Shown here in pieces: positions 8,946-17,822 of a stretch of 64,000 bases of DNA. The number at the start of each line of letters is the position of its first letter. The stretch's first letter is position 1. This stretch comes from Crocinitomicaceae bacterium. GTDB lineage: Bacteria > Bacteroidota > Bacteroidia > Flavobacteriales_D > Crocinitomicaceae. A program made the translations under genes and the position numbers. The stretch covers positions 1 to 64,000 of the forward strand of contig JAGQYP010000009.1 of the NCBI GenBank assembly GCA_020436025.1, given 5' to 3'. Below the pieces are notes generated by a model, which was given only the letters and a program-made list of their open reading frames with translations, did no database searches and was not told the DNA's origin.

Positions 8946-9800
8946 ATGAAGAATATTATCACACTTTTTACCCTATTTATAACTATTTCAATTTTCGCTC
9001 AGGATCCCATTAAAATTGAAGAAAGAAAGGAGAATTTTTCTGTTGGGATGCAAAATTCACTTGTTGCCAATGTTCCTTTGGGGAATGAAGAACTTACAAT
9101 GAATGTCGTTAAAGATGTTGTGAAAAAGTACAAAGGAAAAGTAAACGGAAAGGAAGAAATTTTTGTGGAGCAAGCTACTAAATCAAACATCACGGATAAG
9201 GCTGTAGATGTTTATATAAAAGTAATCACTGTGGCGGGAGGAAAGATTGAATTAGCTGTGGCAGTCAACTTAGGAGGTAGCTATTTAAATAAAGCAGATC
9301 ATCCGGATATGTACAGAAATGCCGAGAAGCAACTCTATGAAATTGTAAAGCGAATTGCTACGGAAGCAGTAGATATGGAAGTCAAAGAAGAGGAAAAGAA
9401 ACTGAAGGACTTGGAAAAGGATTTGGATAATTTGGTTAAGGATAAAGAGAAATTGGAAAAAGACATTGAAAAAAATAAAGAAGATATCGCCAATAACAAA
9501 AACGAGATCAAATTGAATGAAGCATCTCAGGAAGGAACCAAAAAAGAAATTGAAACCCTGCATGGACATGAAAATACAGATGCAGATGCATTGAAAGAAA
9601 AAAACAGAGAATTAGAAAAATTAGTGAAGGATAAGGAAAAGCTTGAAAAGAAAATCGAAAAGGCTGAAGAAGATATCCAAAAGGCTAAGGATGACATAAA
9701 AGTGAATGAAGGAGCTCAAGAAGAGAAGAAGAAAGAAATAGAAACTCAAAAAAAGCATATTGAAGAAAATGTTAAATCAAAATATGCTAATATTAAATAA
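8946..9800 (+). CDS. Exported coiled-coil protein of unknown function
   Basis: 284 residues. Signal peptide up to about IFAQ (residue 19). Residues ~20-150 form a small alpha/beta domain (NVPLGNEELTMNVVKDVVKKYKG; VDVYIKVITVAGGKIELAVAVNLGG). From ~150 to the end comes a charged coiled coil with two related blocks: DKEKLEKDIEKNKEDI and DKEKLEKKIEKAEEDI, each followed by K-x-NE and a QE(GT/EK)KKEIET segment, so an internal duplication is visible. Probably periplasmic, perhaps oligomeric. No known enzyme motif. A strong terminator follows 28 nt after the stop. Confidence 0.75.
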   Translation: MKNIITLFTLFITISIFAQDPIKIEERKENFSVGMQNSLVANVPLGNEELTMNVVKDVVKKYKGKVNGKEEIFVEQATKSNITDKAVDVYIKVITVAGGKIELAVAVNLGGSYLNKADHPDMYRNAEKQLYEIVKRIATEAVDMEVKEEEKKLKDLEKDLDNLVKDKEKLEKDIEKNKEDIANNKNEIKLNEASQEGTKKEIETLHGHENTDADALKEKNRELEKLVKDKEKLEKKIEKAEEDIQKAKDDIKVNEGAQEEKKKEIETQKKHIEENVKSKYANIK

Positions 9801-9827
9801 ACAAATTTCGCAAATAAGAAATACTTT

Positions 9828-9854
9828 AGCCTCGGTTTTTGCCGGGGCTTTTTT
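9828..9854 (+). terminator. Rho-independent terminator after the coiled-coil protein
   Basis: Stem AGCCTCGG / CCGGGGCT (one T-G pair), loop TTTTTG, then T-run. The ATG of the transporter gene begins at the first base after the T-run. Confidence 0.9.
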
Positions 9855-10763
9855 ATGCTACAAAACTTTAAATATCAGATCCTACTCCATTTTATTGTTT
9901 TTATTTGGGGATTCACTGCCATTTTAGGGGAATACATCAAGCTGGACTCCTTCGAACTGGTATGGTATCGAATGGCTATCGCTTTTGCATCACTTTTTTT
10001 ATTCGCACTCATCGCAGGTAAGAATCCATTTTTTCCGGACAAACGAAATTTTATAAAAGTTTTTAGTGTCGGTGCAATTGTTGGTCTTCACTGGATTACT
10101 TTTTTTGCAGCGATCAAAGTGTCTTCTGTTTCTGTTGCAGTTATTGCAATGAGCTCAAGTACATTTTTTATGGCACTTCTTGAACCTTTGGTCTTTAAAA
10201 GAAAGATTAGAGCCTACGAAATAATGCTATCCTTAGCTATTCTTTTTGGGATCTTTATGATTCAGTATTTTATGGAGACTGATGAACAAAGAACAACAGG
10301 CGGAAATGTGGCATTGGGAATTACTTTAGCTTTGACTTCTTCCTTTTTAGCAACTGTATTTACAGTGATCAATGGTACTTTCATCAAGAAGATGGACTCC
10401 CTGCGAATTACCATTTGGGAAATGATGGGCGGACTACTAGTAACTAGTTTAGCAATTATGGGTACAACTGGCTTTAAAGAAGAGAGATTTCTGATGTCCT
10501 CCAATGAATGGATTGCAATTTTAATTTTAGCACTTGTCTGTACCTCCTTTGCTTTTTTAGCTTCTACCTGGGTGATGAAATTTGTTACTCCTTTTACAGT
10601 GTCCATTTCAGTTAATATGGAACCGATCTATGCCATGATTTTGGCAATCCTTATTTTTCCCGAATCGGAGACAATGACTGCAGAATTTTACATTGGCGCT
10701 TTGATCATTATTCTTGCTGTATTTCTGAATGCATTTTTTAAATCGAAATTTTCATCTAAGTAA
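9855..10763 (+). CDS. EamA family (drug/metabolite) transporter
   Basis: 302 residues, almost wholly hydrophobic, with about ten membrane segments in two halves, the standard EamA layout: FIVFIWGFTAILGEYI opens the first half with the conserved Trp-Gly, VSVAVIAMSSSTFFMALLEP gives the family TM4 pattern, and the second half ends with ICTSFAFLASTW-like and NMEPIYAMILAILIFPE. Inner-membrane exporter or importer of small metabolites; substrate unknown. The start codon abuts the U-tract of the preceding terminator and no separate leader exists, so expression needs readthrough or a start inside the hairpin. Confidence 0.9.
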   Translation: MLQNFKYQILLHFIVFIWGFTAILGEYIKLDSFELVWYRMAIAFASLFLFALIAGKNPFFPDKRNFIKVFSVGAIVGLHWITFFAAIKVSSVSVAVIAMSSSTFFMALLEPLVFKRKIRAYEIMLSLAILFGIFMIQYFMETDEQRTTGGNVALGITLALTSSFLATVFTVINGTFIKKMDSLRITIWEMMGGLLVTSLAIMGTTGFKEERFLMSSNEWIAILILALVCTSFAFLASTWVMKFVTPFTVSISVNMEPIYAMILAILIFPESETMTAEFYIGALIIILAVFLNAFFKSKFSSK

Positions 10764-10790
10764 AAATTTACTTACTTTGTAGCGAGAATT

Positions 10791-10818
10791 AAGCAGTGGT
10801 GTGACGCTGCTTATTTTT
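10791..10818 (+). terminator. Terminator after the EamA transporter
   Basis: Stem AAGCAGTG / CGCTGCTT (one T-G pair), loop GTGTGA, then ATTTTT. Confidence 0.8.
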
Positions 10819-10854
10819 AATGGAAAGCTAAATAAAACCAAAAGAAACCAGAGT

Positions 10855-11676
10855 ATGAACAAGAAAAGATTCGTTGTTCCCCACGATTTTACTCCTGTTG
10901 CAGACATAGCATTAAGTCATGCAATAGCCACTGCTAAAAGAGTGAGCGCGGAAATAGAATTATTGCATGTAGTTGCAAAAGATAAGCAGATTGCCGATGC
11001 GGATAAGAAATTGGCACAAATCATCTCCAATAAGAAGGATAACGATATTGTGATCAATCCAAATGTTAGAATAGGAAGTATTTTCGATGACATAGGAAAT
11101 TTCGCCGCTGAAAAGAAGGCGGACATTATTTTTATGGGTACTCATGGTGCTAGTGGATGGCAGCATATTGTTGGTTCAAAGGCATTGAAAGTAATAACTT
11201 CTTCTGAAGTACCTTTTATAGTTGTTCAAGAAAAAGATATCAATGAAAATGGGTACGATAGTATTGTTGTTCCTTTAGACCTTCATAAAGAAACAAAACA
11301 AAAGTTGTCTTTAGTAGCAAATATGGCCACTTATTTTAAGTCAGCTGTTCATGTTGTAATTCCAGATGAATCAGATGAATTTCTTAAAAACAAAGCACAG
11401 GCAAACATCAAATTTGCTAAAACTTTCTTCGGTGAAAGAGGAATCGATTTAACTGTGGATCTTGTTCCAAGTTCTGGATTCGATAAAGAGATTGTGAAAC
11501 TTGGTGTTAAATATGATGCAGATCTTATTGCAATTATGAACAACCAGAAAAATGCTCTTTTTGGAGTTCTTGGGGCGAATTATGAGCAATACATGATTAC
11601 AAATGATGCAAAGATTCCTGTTATGATGGTGAATCCGGTTACTACGAGTAATGCACGATCTGTTTTGTTTACTTAA
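10855..11676 (+). CDS. Universal stress protein, tandem UspA domains
   Basis: 273 residues from the ATG (an upstream in-frame GTG at 10801 lies inside the terminator and is rejected). First UspA domain 1-~145: RFVVPHDFTPVADIALSHA, then IIFMGTHGASGWQHIVGSKALKV with the glycine-rich nucleotide-loop region and PFIVVQE. Second, more diverged domain from ~150: DSIVVPLDLHKET to KIPVMMVNPV, where the loop is weak (NNQKNALFGVLGANYEQYM). Cytoplasmic stress or dormancy protein, possibly ATP- or AMP-binding. It is a single-gene unit between two terminators. Confidence 0.9.
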   Translation: MNKKRFVVPHDFTPVADIALSHAIATAKRVSAEIELLHVVAKDKQIADADKKLAQIISNKKDNDIVINPNVRIGSIFDDIGNFAAEKKADIIFMGTHGASGWQHIVGSKALKVITSSEVPFIVVQEKDINENGYDSIVVPLDLHKETKQKLSLVANMATYFKSAVHVVIPDESDEFLKNKAQANIKFAKTFFGERGIDLTVDLVPSSGFDKEIVKLGVKYDADLIAIMNNQKNALFGVLGANYEQYMITNDAKIPVMMVNPVTTSNARSVLFT

Positions 11677-11696
11677 GACAGTTCTTAAAATATTCG

Positions 11697-11724
11697 AAAA
11701 GGCGGTCTCTGATCGCCTTTTTTG
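11697..11724 (+). terminator. Terminator after the universal stress protein gene
   Basis: Stem AAAAGGCG / CGCCTTTT with inner loop GTCTCTGAT and a T-run. Confidence 0.85.
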
Positions 11725-11768
11725 TTTTTTGATTATTAGCTATCTTTAACTCATCTTATTAATTTTCT

Positions 11769-12377
11769 ATGTTAACCATATTCATATCATTTTTTTTAAT
11801 CTTTGGAGGGACACCTCAAGACGAGGATGTGCTAGGGTTTAATTCCCTTTATGAAAAAGATGTTGAGTACCTAGGTCTAAACTTTTCTAAAGCCAAATTT
11901 ATTGGGACAAGTCATTTTACTTCCGGAAAAATTCTGCAAGAAGGTTACATGAATTTCTGGAACGATTTTGTGACAAATCATTACCACAAAAATAACATCA
12001 ACAATGCCCTGAATATTGATGAAATGATTAATCACAATTCGATCTGTGGGGAATCCTACAAAAAAATTGATCCTTATTCTTTGATTACAGATGATCCATA
12101 TAAACTTAGAACGGATCAAATTCAGGAATGCATGGATGAATTGGAATACAATAGTTGCAATAAAATTGGAATTTGCTTTGTGGTGGAATCATTCAATTTT
12201 AATGCGCAAACATTGACAATGTGGTTCACTTTAGTTGACATGAATAAAAATCAAGTGTTTTTTCAAAAGAAATTGATCACTGCAGTTGGAAAAGGTAAAG
12301 ATCGCGATCTATGGGCAAATGGTATCACCAAATATATTTCCAAAACTTTGGCCAATTCTTCTAAATCTTGGAAATAG
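11769..12377 (+). CDS. Exported protein of unknown function
   Basis: 202 residues. The N-terminus (TIFISFFLIFGG) is a short signal peptide or anchor without a basic residue. The mature part has several Cys (SICGESY, IQECMDE, NSCNKIGICFVVES) and a beta-rich second half (LTMWFTLVDMNKNQVFFQKKL) ending in a helix. No family recognised. A near-consensus -7 box, TATCTTTA, lies about 30 nt upstream. The following gene starts at the base right after its stop codon, so the two form a bicistron. Confidence 0.7.
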   Translation: MLTIFISFFLIFGGTPQDEDVLGFNSLYEKDVEYLGLNFSKAKFIGTSHFTSGKILQEGYMNFWNDFVTNHYHKNNINNALNIDEMINHNSICGESYKKIDPYSLITDDPYKLRTDQIQECMDELEYNSCNKIGICFVVESFNFNAQTLTMWFTLVDMNKNQVFFQKKLITAVGKGKDRDLWANGITKYISKTLANSSKSWK

Positions 12378-12782
12378 GTGAAGATCTATTATTCTAAATT
12401 TTATCCCGCGCTTCATTTCATTTTTGCAATTGTATTGATTGTCTTAATCATGATTGCTAAGAAAGTAGCCAGCAGAGTTCCTGAGTACTATGAAATTGCT
12501 TTTATTTTGGTTTTAATCGTACGAGGATTTTTATTTATTCTCATTCCATATTTTGAAATTAACAAAGACGAAATTGTTTTGCTCAACAGGTTTGGGGGTG
12601 TTCAAAAGCGCTATTTATTTCAGGATTTTTCAGACTTCCATTTTGAAGGAAATCAACTTTACTTAAAAACGGGTGACAAGTCAAAAAAAGTTCGCATTTC
12701 TAAAATGTTTGTTCCACAAAATAAATGGGATCAGTGGGTCTCTTTTATGAAACAAAATGATCTAACTAAAGAATTACATTAG
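12378..12782 (+). CDS. Small membrane protein, PH-like C-terminal part
   Basis: 134 residues with a GTG start that directly follows the stop codon of the previous gene, which indicates translational coupling. Two membrane helices (FIFAIVLIVLIMIA and IAFILVLIVRGFLFILI, within 13-60) are followed by a soluble part: PYFEINKDEIVLLNRFG, FSDFHFEGNQLYLKTGDK, VPQNKWDQWVSFM. This two-helix plus beta layout resembles bacterial PH-domain membrane proteins; the assignment is by shape only. Its last 4 nt overlap the O-antigen ligase-like gene on the other strand, tail to tail. Confidence 0.65.
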   Translation: MKIYYSKFYPALHFIFAIVLIVLIMIAKKVASRVPEYYEIAFILVLIVRGFLFILIPYFEINKDEIVLLNRFGGVQKRYLFQDFSDFHFEGNQLYLKTGDKSKKVRISKMFVPQNKWDQWVSFMKQNDLTKELH

Positions 12783-14344
12783 GCACTTCTTTTTCGGTAT
12801 AAAAAGAGGCTGTAAAATAAGGCGAAAAAGCTAATTCCACTCTGCGTTTCTAGAGTGTCTTCAGGAATAAAAGAAAGACACATCAGAATAATGAAAATAA
12901 AATGTAAATATTCCATTGGATGGGGACTCAAATAAATCGGATAAAAGAAAAAGATTAAAAAGACCGCTAAACCAAGGATTCCAAAACTTACGGCAATGCT
13001 CAGGTATTGATTATGACTTCTCAATCTGTTTTCTGGATGTAGTTTACTATTGGTCTTTTCATAATAATCATTAAATGAGTTCTGAATATCTCCAGTGCCA
13101 ACTCCGATTATCACATGAGAAGTGAAAATATTCCAACCAGCTTCCCAATAGGACAATCTTTGAAAGATGGTTTTATTGTTGGGATCTGCTTCTAGCTTCC
13201 ATTCTTCAACATCTTGAAGTAATTGAATTACTCGAGCTTTTATTCCTCCTTTTGCCTGAACAGGACTTGTATATCCATGGATGATATTCTGAATATCTTC
13301 ATCTGATAATTTACTTATCCCTAATGAATCCTTTTTATAGCCTAATCCTGTCATATACCGAATCAATGTAAATCGCAGAGGTAACACCATTCCAGGAAGA
13401 ACGGAATCAATTTGGATTTCAGATCTTTTATGCCATTCTTTTTCAAGCTCTTCATCGCAAATATGTAAATAGATCAAATTCCCATTTTCTCTTACATCAA
13501 TCTCTATATTATGGGTGTAAGGATTTCCATTTACGGTGAAGTCTTCTGGATTCGTTACTTGTTCCTGAGGTATGGACTGAAACTCCTTTACTATTGATGA
13601 TATCCAGATTCCCACACCAATCGCAAGACCAATGGAAATGAAAGAAACTCCAATTTTCAGATATATTTTCTTACTTCGAAAAGCGAAAAATACGCCACTT
13701 AAAAAAGTTAAAATCAATAAGTAGATAAATCCTGAAATTATCTGAGAGAAATAAGAATAGTAGAGTAGCCAAAGTATCAAGGGAGAGTAAACTAGGAATT
13801 TCTTAAAATCAACAAATGAAAAATAGACCAAAATAAAAATGGCAAAATCAATCATCAATGAAAATCGGATGTGCGATATAAAATAAGAGTAGTCTCTAAA
13901 ATTGTGGATTTCATGACTAGTAGATAAATACCCTTTCGAAATTAAAATATTAAAAATAGAAGTGATTATTACCGAGCTGATGAATGAGAAAAGCACCAGT
14001 CTAAACTCCATTTTGCCTATTGAAGGGATACTCCCCAAAACAAACGGGATAACTAAAACTGGCAATTTTGCTCTGAGATCATGAAAAGCATATTCAAAAT
14101 CTGAGGTCCAGAGTAGTCCAACAATATGTAAAAGAAAAAAAGAGATTCCAATCCAAAACAGTTTGGAACTTTTAATTCGTTGCCATTTTATTGCAAATTC
14201 TCCTTCCAGTACCCAACTTGAAATTAACATGATGGTACCAACCGACATGACGACCTTATTCAGACATACGCCAATAGCCACAAGCACTAAAGCCGTGATA
14301 TAGAAAAAACGGTGAAGGGGTAAACCGGATAATCTGTCAAGCAT
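12779..14344 (-). CDS. O-antigen ligase / Wzy-like polymerase
   Basis: 521 residues with about ten membrane segments and a large periplasmic loop (~255-400) between the last groups of helices. Near 450 the Wzy_C signature RSHNQYLSIAVSFGILGL is present, preceded by IIGVGTGDIQNSF, typical of O-antigen ligases and polymerases that join lipid-linked glycans in the inner membrane. Polymerase and ligase cannot be told apart by sequence. It starts 6 nt after the ctpA-like gene on the same strand. No other glycan-assembly gene is nearby, though galE and a NodB deacetylase are elsewhere in the window. Confidence 0.8.
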   Translation of the reverse strand: MLDRLSGLPLHRFFYITALVLVAIGVCLNKVVMSVGTIMLISSWVLEGEFAIKWQRIKSSKLFWIGISFFLLHIVGLLWTSDFEYAFHDLRAKLPVLVIPFVLGSIPSIGKMEFRLVLFSFISSVIITSIFNILISKGYLSTSHEIHNFRDYSYFISHIRFSLMIDFAIFILVYFSFVDFKKFLVYSPLILWLLYYSYFSQIISGFIYLLILTFLSGVFFAFRSKKIYLKIGVSFISIGLAIGVGIWISSIVKEFQSIPQEQVTNPEDFTVNGNPYTHNIEIDVRENGNLIYLHICDEELEKEWHKRSEIQIDSVLPGMVLPLRFTLIRYMTGLGYKKDSLGISKLSDEDIQNIIHGYTSPVQAKGGIKARVIQLLQDVEEWKLEADPNNKTIFQRLSYWEAGWNIFTSHVIIGVGTGDIQNSFNDYYEKTNSKLHPENRLRSHNQYLSIAVSFGILGLAVFLIFFFYPIYLSPHPMEYLHFIFIILMCLSFIPEDTLETQSGISFFALFYSLFLYRKRSA

Positions 14345-14350
14345 AGAGTT

Positions 14351-15988
14351 CTATTTCCCTGAAAGAATCTTTTGATATCTCTCAGTATCCTTTAGAACGG
14401 AAATAGCTTCTTTTATTGTGCGGTCATTAAATAAATTTTCTTCCAGCCTACCAACTTCATAATAATATCTCGAAACGATTTCATTTCCGAGAATCCGAAT
14501 GATCTGCTCTTTGAATTTCATTAGATCTTTCTCCTTGGAAGGTTGAAGTTTTTTCAATAGGGCTTCGTACTCAGCTTGAGCCTCTTCATAATATTTTTCG
14601 TTTTCAGCTACTTTTTTCAGGTCAGCAAGCATCTTTTCACTTTGAGTGGTATACTCGTATTCTTTATCCGATAAGTACTGTACAAAATCCTGATACATTT
14701 CATCTGTTACCTTGAATTCTTTAGCCGATGGAATGGACTCATGTTCGTAAAAGTACTTTGAAGCGTATTTAAAAATGAAAAAGTTTTGAATCAAAGTAGC
14801 GGTAATTCCTGCAAATTCCTCCAAATCAACATGGACATCTGGTTCAATCCCTCTTCCATCTATCACTTCTCGGCCATTGTTAGTCTTGAATTTATTAATC
14901 AGGGAGTCCGGGACTTCATCTACAGAACCGTAATCATCTCTATGAGCATAATCCAATTTTTGAATACACCGGCCACTCGGAGTGTAGTATTTTGCAATCG
15001 TCAGCTTTAGCTTGGCATTGTATTTCAAGTCTTTCGTTTGCTGTACCAAACCTTTCCCATAGGATTGAGTCCCTACGATTACCGCTCGGTCTAAATCCTG
15101 TAGTGAACCCGAAACAATTTCAGAGGCACTTGCAGAGTTCCCATCTATCAAAACCACTAATGGCATGTCTTTATCAATGGTTTCAAATTGTGTTGTGTAC
15201 ACTCTGTTTTGTTGCTCGATCCGCCCTTTAGTTCTTACGACTTCAATACCATTATCAATGAAAAAGTTCACAATTTTTACAGATTCAACTAGAAGTCCAC
15301 CTCCATTTCCTCTCAGGTCAAAGATGAGTTTCTTCATGCCTTGTTTTCTAAGATCTTTAATTGCTTTTCCAACTTCTCCTGAAGCTGTTTGGGTAAAGGA
15401 ATTCAATTTAACATAGCCAATTTCATCATCCAACATGCCCGTATATGGAACATCTGGTATTTTAATTTCATCTCGGGTAATATTAGTAGACATTTTCTCT
15501 CCATTACGCTCAAATTCAACTTTAATGGACGTTCCTTTTTGTCCCTTCAACATGGTACTCACATCAGAAGTTGAAAGCCCCTCTAAAGATTTTCCCTCAA
15601 TTTTTAAAAGCTTATCTCCGGCTCTTAATCCGGCTTTTTGAGCTGGATTGTTTTCATAAGGTTCGGATATATATACTCCATCATCCATTTTTTGAATGAT
15701 CGCACCAATTCCACCATATTCTCCTGTAGTCATGAATCTGAAATCCTCAATTCTTGATTCTGGAATATATACTGTGTAGGGATCCAAAGACTCTAACATC
15801 GCATCTATTCCATCCTTGATTAATTTTCCAGAGGCGGGGGCATCCACATAATAGAGATCCAAATTTTTATAGATCAATTCAAAAATTTCAAGGTTTTTTA
15901 AGACTTCAAAATTGTTTTCCTGTGCCCGGACATTTGTAAATCCAATCCAGAAAATCGTCAACAGAACAATAAGGTTTTTCATCTGCAT
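14351..15988 (-). CDS. S41 C-terminal processing protease (CtpA type)
   Basis: 545 residues. Signal peptide LIVLLTIFWIGFTNVRAQ. An N-terminal helical part with the SLDPYTVYIP motif precedes a PDZ domain (GGIGAIIQ, AGLRAGDKLLKIEG, about 90-180). The S41 catalytic domain follows: FDLRGNGGGLL, DGNSASASEIVSGSLQDLDR with the Ser nucleophile, and GTQSYGKGLVQQ with the general-base Lys. A C-terminal helical region of ~150 residues is longer than in CtpA. Periplasmic endopeptidase that trims or degrades envelope proteins. Two Met codons at the start (MQM) make the exact start uncertain by two residues. Directly downstream of rnpA, a common order in Bacteroidota. Confidence 0.92.
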   Translation of the reverse strand: MQMKNLIVLLTIFWIGFTNVRAQENNFEVLKNLEIFELIYKNLDLYYVDAPASGKLIKDGIDAMLESLDPYTVYIPESRIEDFRFMTTGEYGGIGAIIQKMDDGVYISEPYENNPAQKAGLRAGDKLLKIEGKSLEGLSTSDVSTMLKGQKGTSIKVEFERNGEKMSTNITRDEIKIPDVPYTGMLDDEIGYVKLNSFTQTASGEVGKAIKDLRKQGMKKLIFDLRGNGGGLLVESVKIVNFFIDNGIEVVRTKGRIEQQNRVYTTQFETIDKDMPLVVLIDGNSASASEIVSGSLQDLDRAVIVGTQSYGKGLVQQTKDLKYNAKLKLTIAKYYTPSGRCIQKLDYAHRDDYGSVDEVPDSLINKFKTNNGREVIDGRGIEPDVHVDLEEFAGITATLIQNFFIFKYASKYFYEHESIPSAKEFKVTDEMYQDFVQYLSDKEYEYTTQSEKMLADLKKVAENEKYYEEAQAEYEALLKKLQPSKEKDLMKFKEQIIRILGNEIVSRYYYEVGRLEENLFNDRTIKEAISVLKDTERYQKILSGK

Positions 15989-15989
15989 T

Positions 15990-16343
15990 TTATTTTAATT
16001 CATTCAAAAGTAAGATAAATTTGGATTCAAGTTTTTGATACTCGATCTCTTCTTTTCCCGTGTAAATAATAAATAGATCAAAATGTTGCTGATCAGAATT
16101 CACTAATTCAGCTTTGTACCTTCTCCAAATCTCTCTTAATTGTCTTTTAATCCGATTTCGGTCCACGGCCTTTTTAAAATTCCTCTTTGGTACTGATACA
16201 ACGATCCGATGAATGGGTTCAGTATTTTGACCATAATAAATAAGCAAAGGGTACTTCTTGATGAAGTTTTTTTCTTCAAACAACTTGTTAATTACTTCCT
16301 TTTCTGAAATAATCTCTTTTTTAGAAAGCCCTTGCTTTTTCAC
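15990..16343 (-). CDS. rnpA: Ribonuclease P protein component
   Basis: 117 residues, the usual size. Begins with GTG; LSKKEIISEKEVINKLFEEK corresponds to the N-terminal helix/strand region, VSVPKRNFKKAVDRNRIKRQLRE is the RNR signature that contacts RNase P RNA and the tRNA 5' leader. With RnpB RNA it removes 5' leaders from tRNA precursors. The usual partner rpmH is not upstream; a 205-residue exported protein is instead. The S41 protease gene follows within a couple of bases. Confidence 0.92.
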   Translation of the reverse strand: MKKQGLSKKEIISEKEVINKLFEEKNFIKKYPLLIYYGQNTEPIHRIVVSVPKRNFKKAVDRNRIKRQLREIWRRYKAELVNSDQQHFDLFIIYTGKEEIEYQKLESKFILLLNELK

Positions 16344-16381
16344 AAGGTCAAAAATAGGGATTCTAGAAACGGGTTGAACAC

Positions 16382-16999
16382 TTAAAGTTTATTTATAATG
16401 TACTCTTCATTGTTAATTTCCAGAATATAGGTTCCTTTTTCCAAAAAAGAGAGGTCTAATATCCGAGAGCGACTCTTCACATGTTCAAAGTGTTGACGGT
16501 CTTCCGAATACAAAACAACTTCTTTTACACTTCCATAATCCAGATCTACAATCAGGTGCTTTGAAAAATTAGGTTGAAAGACTTTAACCTGCTTATCTTC
16601 CTCTTTTAAAAGAGTATAATTAAAGTAAATTTTAGCTTCAGACGAGTCGCTTTTAATGTGAATTTCAATACTATCTGCTAATCCTTCACCCGAAACATTT
16701 TTGAAAAATAACCTGACTAATCTTCGCTCTTTCTCACAAAAATTTCTTTTGACGATAAGAGAATCATAAGCCTCATTTTCAATTCCCCATTTTAAAATTG
16801 TATTTTCTTTGATTGCTTTTGCTTCAAGGTTGAATTTCTGATCCTTTGAAGAATTAGAAAGGTAGAATTCAAACCAATAATACTGATCTGAACTCCAAAT
16901 AGTAAGATTTTCTTTGCTGATGGAATCTATCTCTATTTGCCCCTTTAAATCAAAATTTAGGAGTGCAAATGAAATCAATATGAATCCTCTTAAAAACAT
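16382..16999 (-). CDS. Exported protein with T9SS-like C-terminus
   Basis: 205 residues from the ATG at 16999, where the signal peptide FLRGFILISFALLNFDLKG begins; an earlier in-frame ATG at 17047 would put 16 charged residues before it. The mature part is beta-rich (WFEFYLSNSSKDQKFNLEAK, VRLFFKNVSGEGLADSIEI). The end, LDLSFLEKGTYILEINNEEY, followed by a short tail, has the form of a type A T9SS sorting domain, although the opening PNP-type motif is replaced by VFQPNFSKHLIVDLD. Cargo function unknown. It lies 38 nt upstream of rnpA. Confidence 0.65.
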   Translation of the reverse strand: MFLRGFILISFALLNFDLKGQIEIDSISKENLTIWSSDQYYWFEFYLSNSSKDQKFNLEAKAIKENTILKWGIENEAYDSLIVKRNFCEKERRLVRLFFKNVSGEGLADSIEIHIKSDSSEAKIYFNYTLLKEEDKQVKVFQPNFSKHLIVDLDYGSVKEVVLYSEDRQHFEHVKSRSRILDLSFLEKGTYILEINNEEYIINKL

Positions 17000-17023
17000 A
17001 TTTTTATAATACTTCCCCCTCCC

Positions 17024-17055
17024 TTTGTTACAATCGAATATTCCCATTAAATTTG
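17024..17055 (+). promoter_or_regulatory. Promoter of the YceI lipoprotein gene
   Basis: TTTG at 17024-17027, 20-nt spacer, TAAATTTG at 17048-17055: full match to the Bacteroidota consensus, 31 nt before the ATG. Confidence 0.75.
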
Positions 17056-17086
17056 TTCCTCATTTAAATGCAAATACATTTCGATT

Positions 17087-17743
17087 ATGAAAAAGTTAAT
17101 ATTCGCTTTCATCGCTACTTCATTTTTAATTACTTCATGTAGCTCGGAAGAGAAAAAAGAGGATAAATCCAAAGAGAAAAAAGAAGAGAACAAAGAGTCA
17201 GCAGAAAGCTGCACGTATTCCATTAGTCCAGATAATATTGTTGTCAACTTCACAGCCTATAAGTTTGCTGAACCAAACAAAACTGGAGTAAATGGAAAAT
17301 TCGAAGAAATTACTATATCTGGAAACAACCAGAATGTAGATCCAATGATGGCCGCTACTGGTGTTCAATTTGAGATTCCTGTGGCTTCAGTCTATACTGG
17401 TGATCCGGCAAGAGATAAAAAAATTAGAGAGAGTTTCTTTGGAACCATGATGGCAACTGAAAAAATGACGGGATCAGTGAGAGCCATAGAAGGAGATCAA
17501 GTGACGATCGAACTTAAAATGAATGAAATCACTTTTGATGTGGTTGCGACTCAAGTTATTGATGGAGAAAACATCACATTAAACGCTGAAATCAATACGG
17601 ATAACTGGAATGGTCAAGACGCAATTAGCGCTTTGAATAAAGTATGCGAAGCCAACCACAAATCGCCAGAAGGTGGAGCATCTGTACTTTGGCCGGATGT
17701 TACTTTAAAGATTGAAGGAAAATTGATCAAAGAGTGTAAATAA
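17087..17743 (+). CDS. YceI-like domain lipoprotein
   Basis: 218 residues. Lipobox LITSC, with lipidation at Cys18, then a Lys/Glu-rich linker of about 25 residues. The rest has the YceI lipocalin-like arrangement: SISPDNIVVNFTAYKFAEP, VGV-like strand VNGKFEEITIS, VYTGDPARDKKIRESFFGTM, and LNAEINTDNWNGQDAISAL. YceI proteins bind isoprenoid-type hydrophobic ligands in the periplasm; here the protein is membrane anchored. It has its own promoter and terminator, so it is monocistronic. Confidence 0.85.
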   Translation: MKKLIFAFIATSFLITSCSSEEKKEDKSKEKKEENKESAESCTYSISPDNIVVNFTAYKFAEPNKTGVNGKFEEITISGNNQNVDPMMAATGVQFEIPVASVYTGDPARDKKIRESFFGTMMATEKMTGSVRAIEGDQVTIELKMNEITFDVVATQVIDGENITLNAEINTDNWNGQDAISALNKVCEANHKSPEGGASVLWPDVTLKIEGKLIKECK

Positions 17744-17754
17744 AATTCAATGCG

Positions 17755-17790
17755 AAAAGTGGGTTGGATGTACAATAAAACCTACTTTTT
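17755..17790 (+). terminator. Terminator after the YceI gene
   Basis: Eleven-base-pair stem AAAAGTGGGTT / AACCTACTTTT with one G-T pair, loop of 13 nt, T-run. The T-run plus the next G (TTTTTG, 17786-17791) can also serve as -33 box for sprE. Confidence 0.75.
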
Positions 17791-17820
17791 GTAGTTATTC
17801 CCTCTACAGATTTACATTTT
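17786..17820 (+). promoter_or_regulatory. Candidate sprE promoter
   Basis: TTTTTG at 17786-17791, 21-nt spacer, TACATTTT (one mismatch) at 17813-17820. Its predicted start coincides with the TTG start codon at 17823. Confidence 0.4.
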
Positions 17821-17822
17821 AG

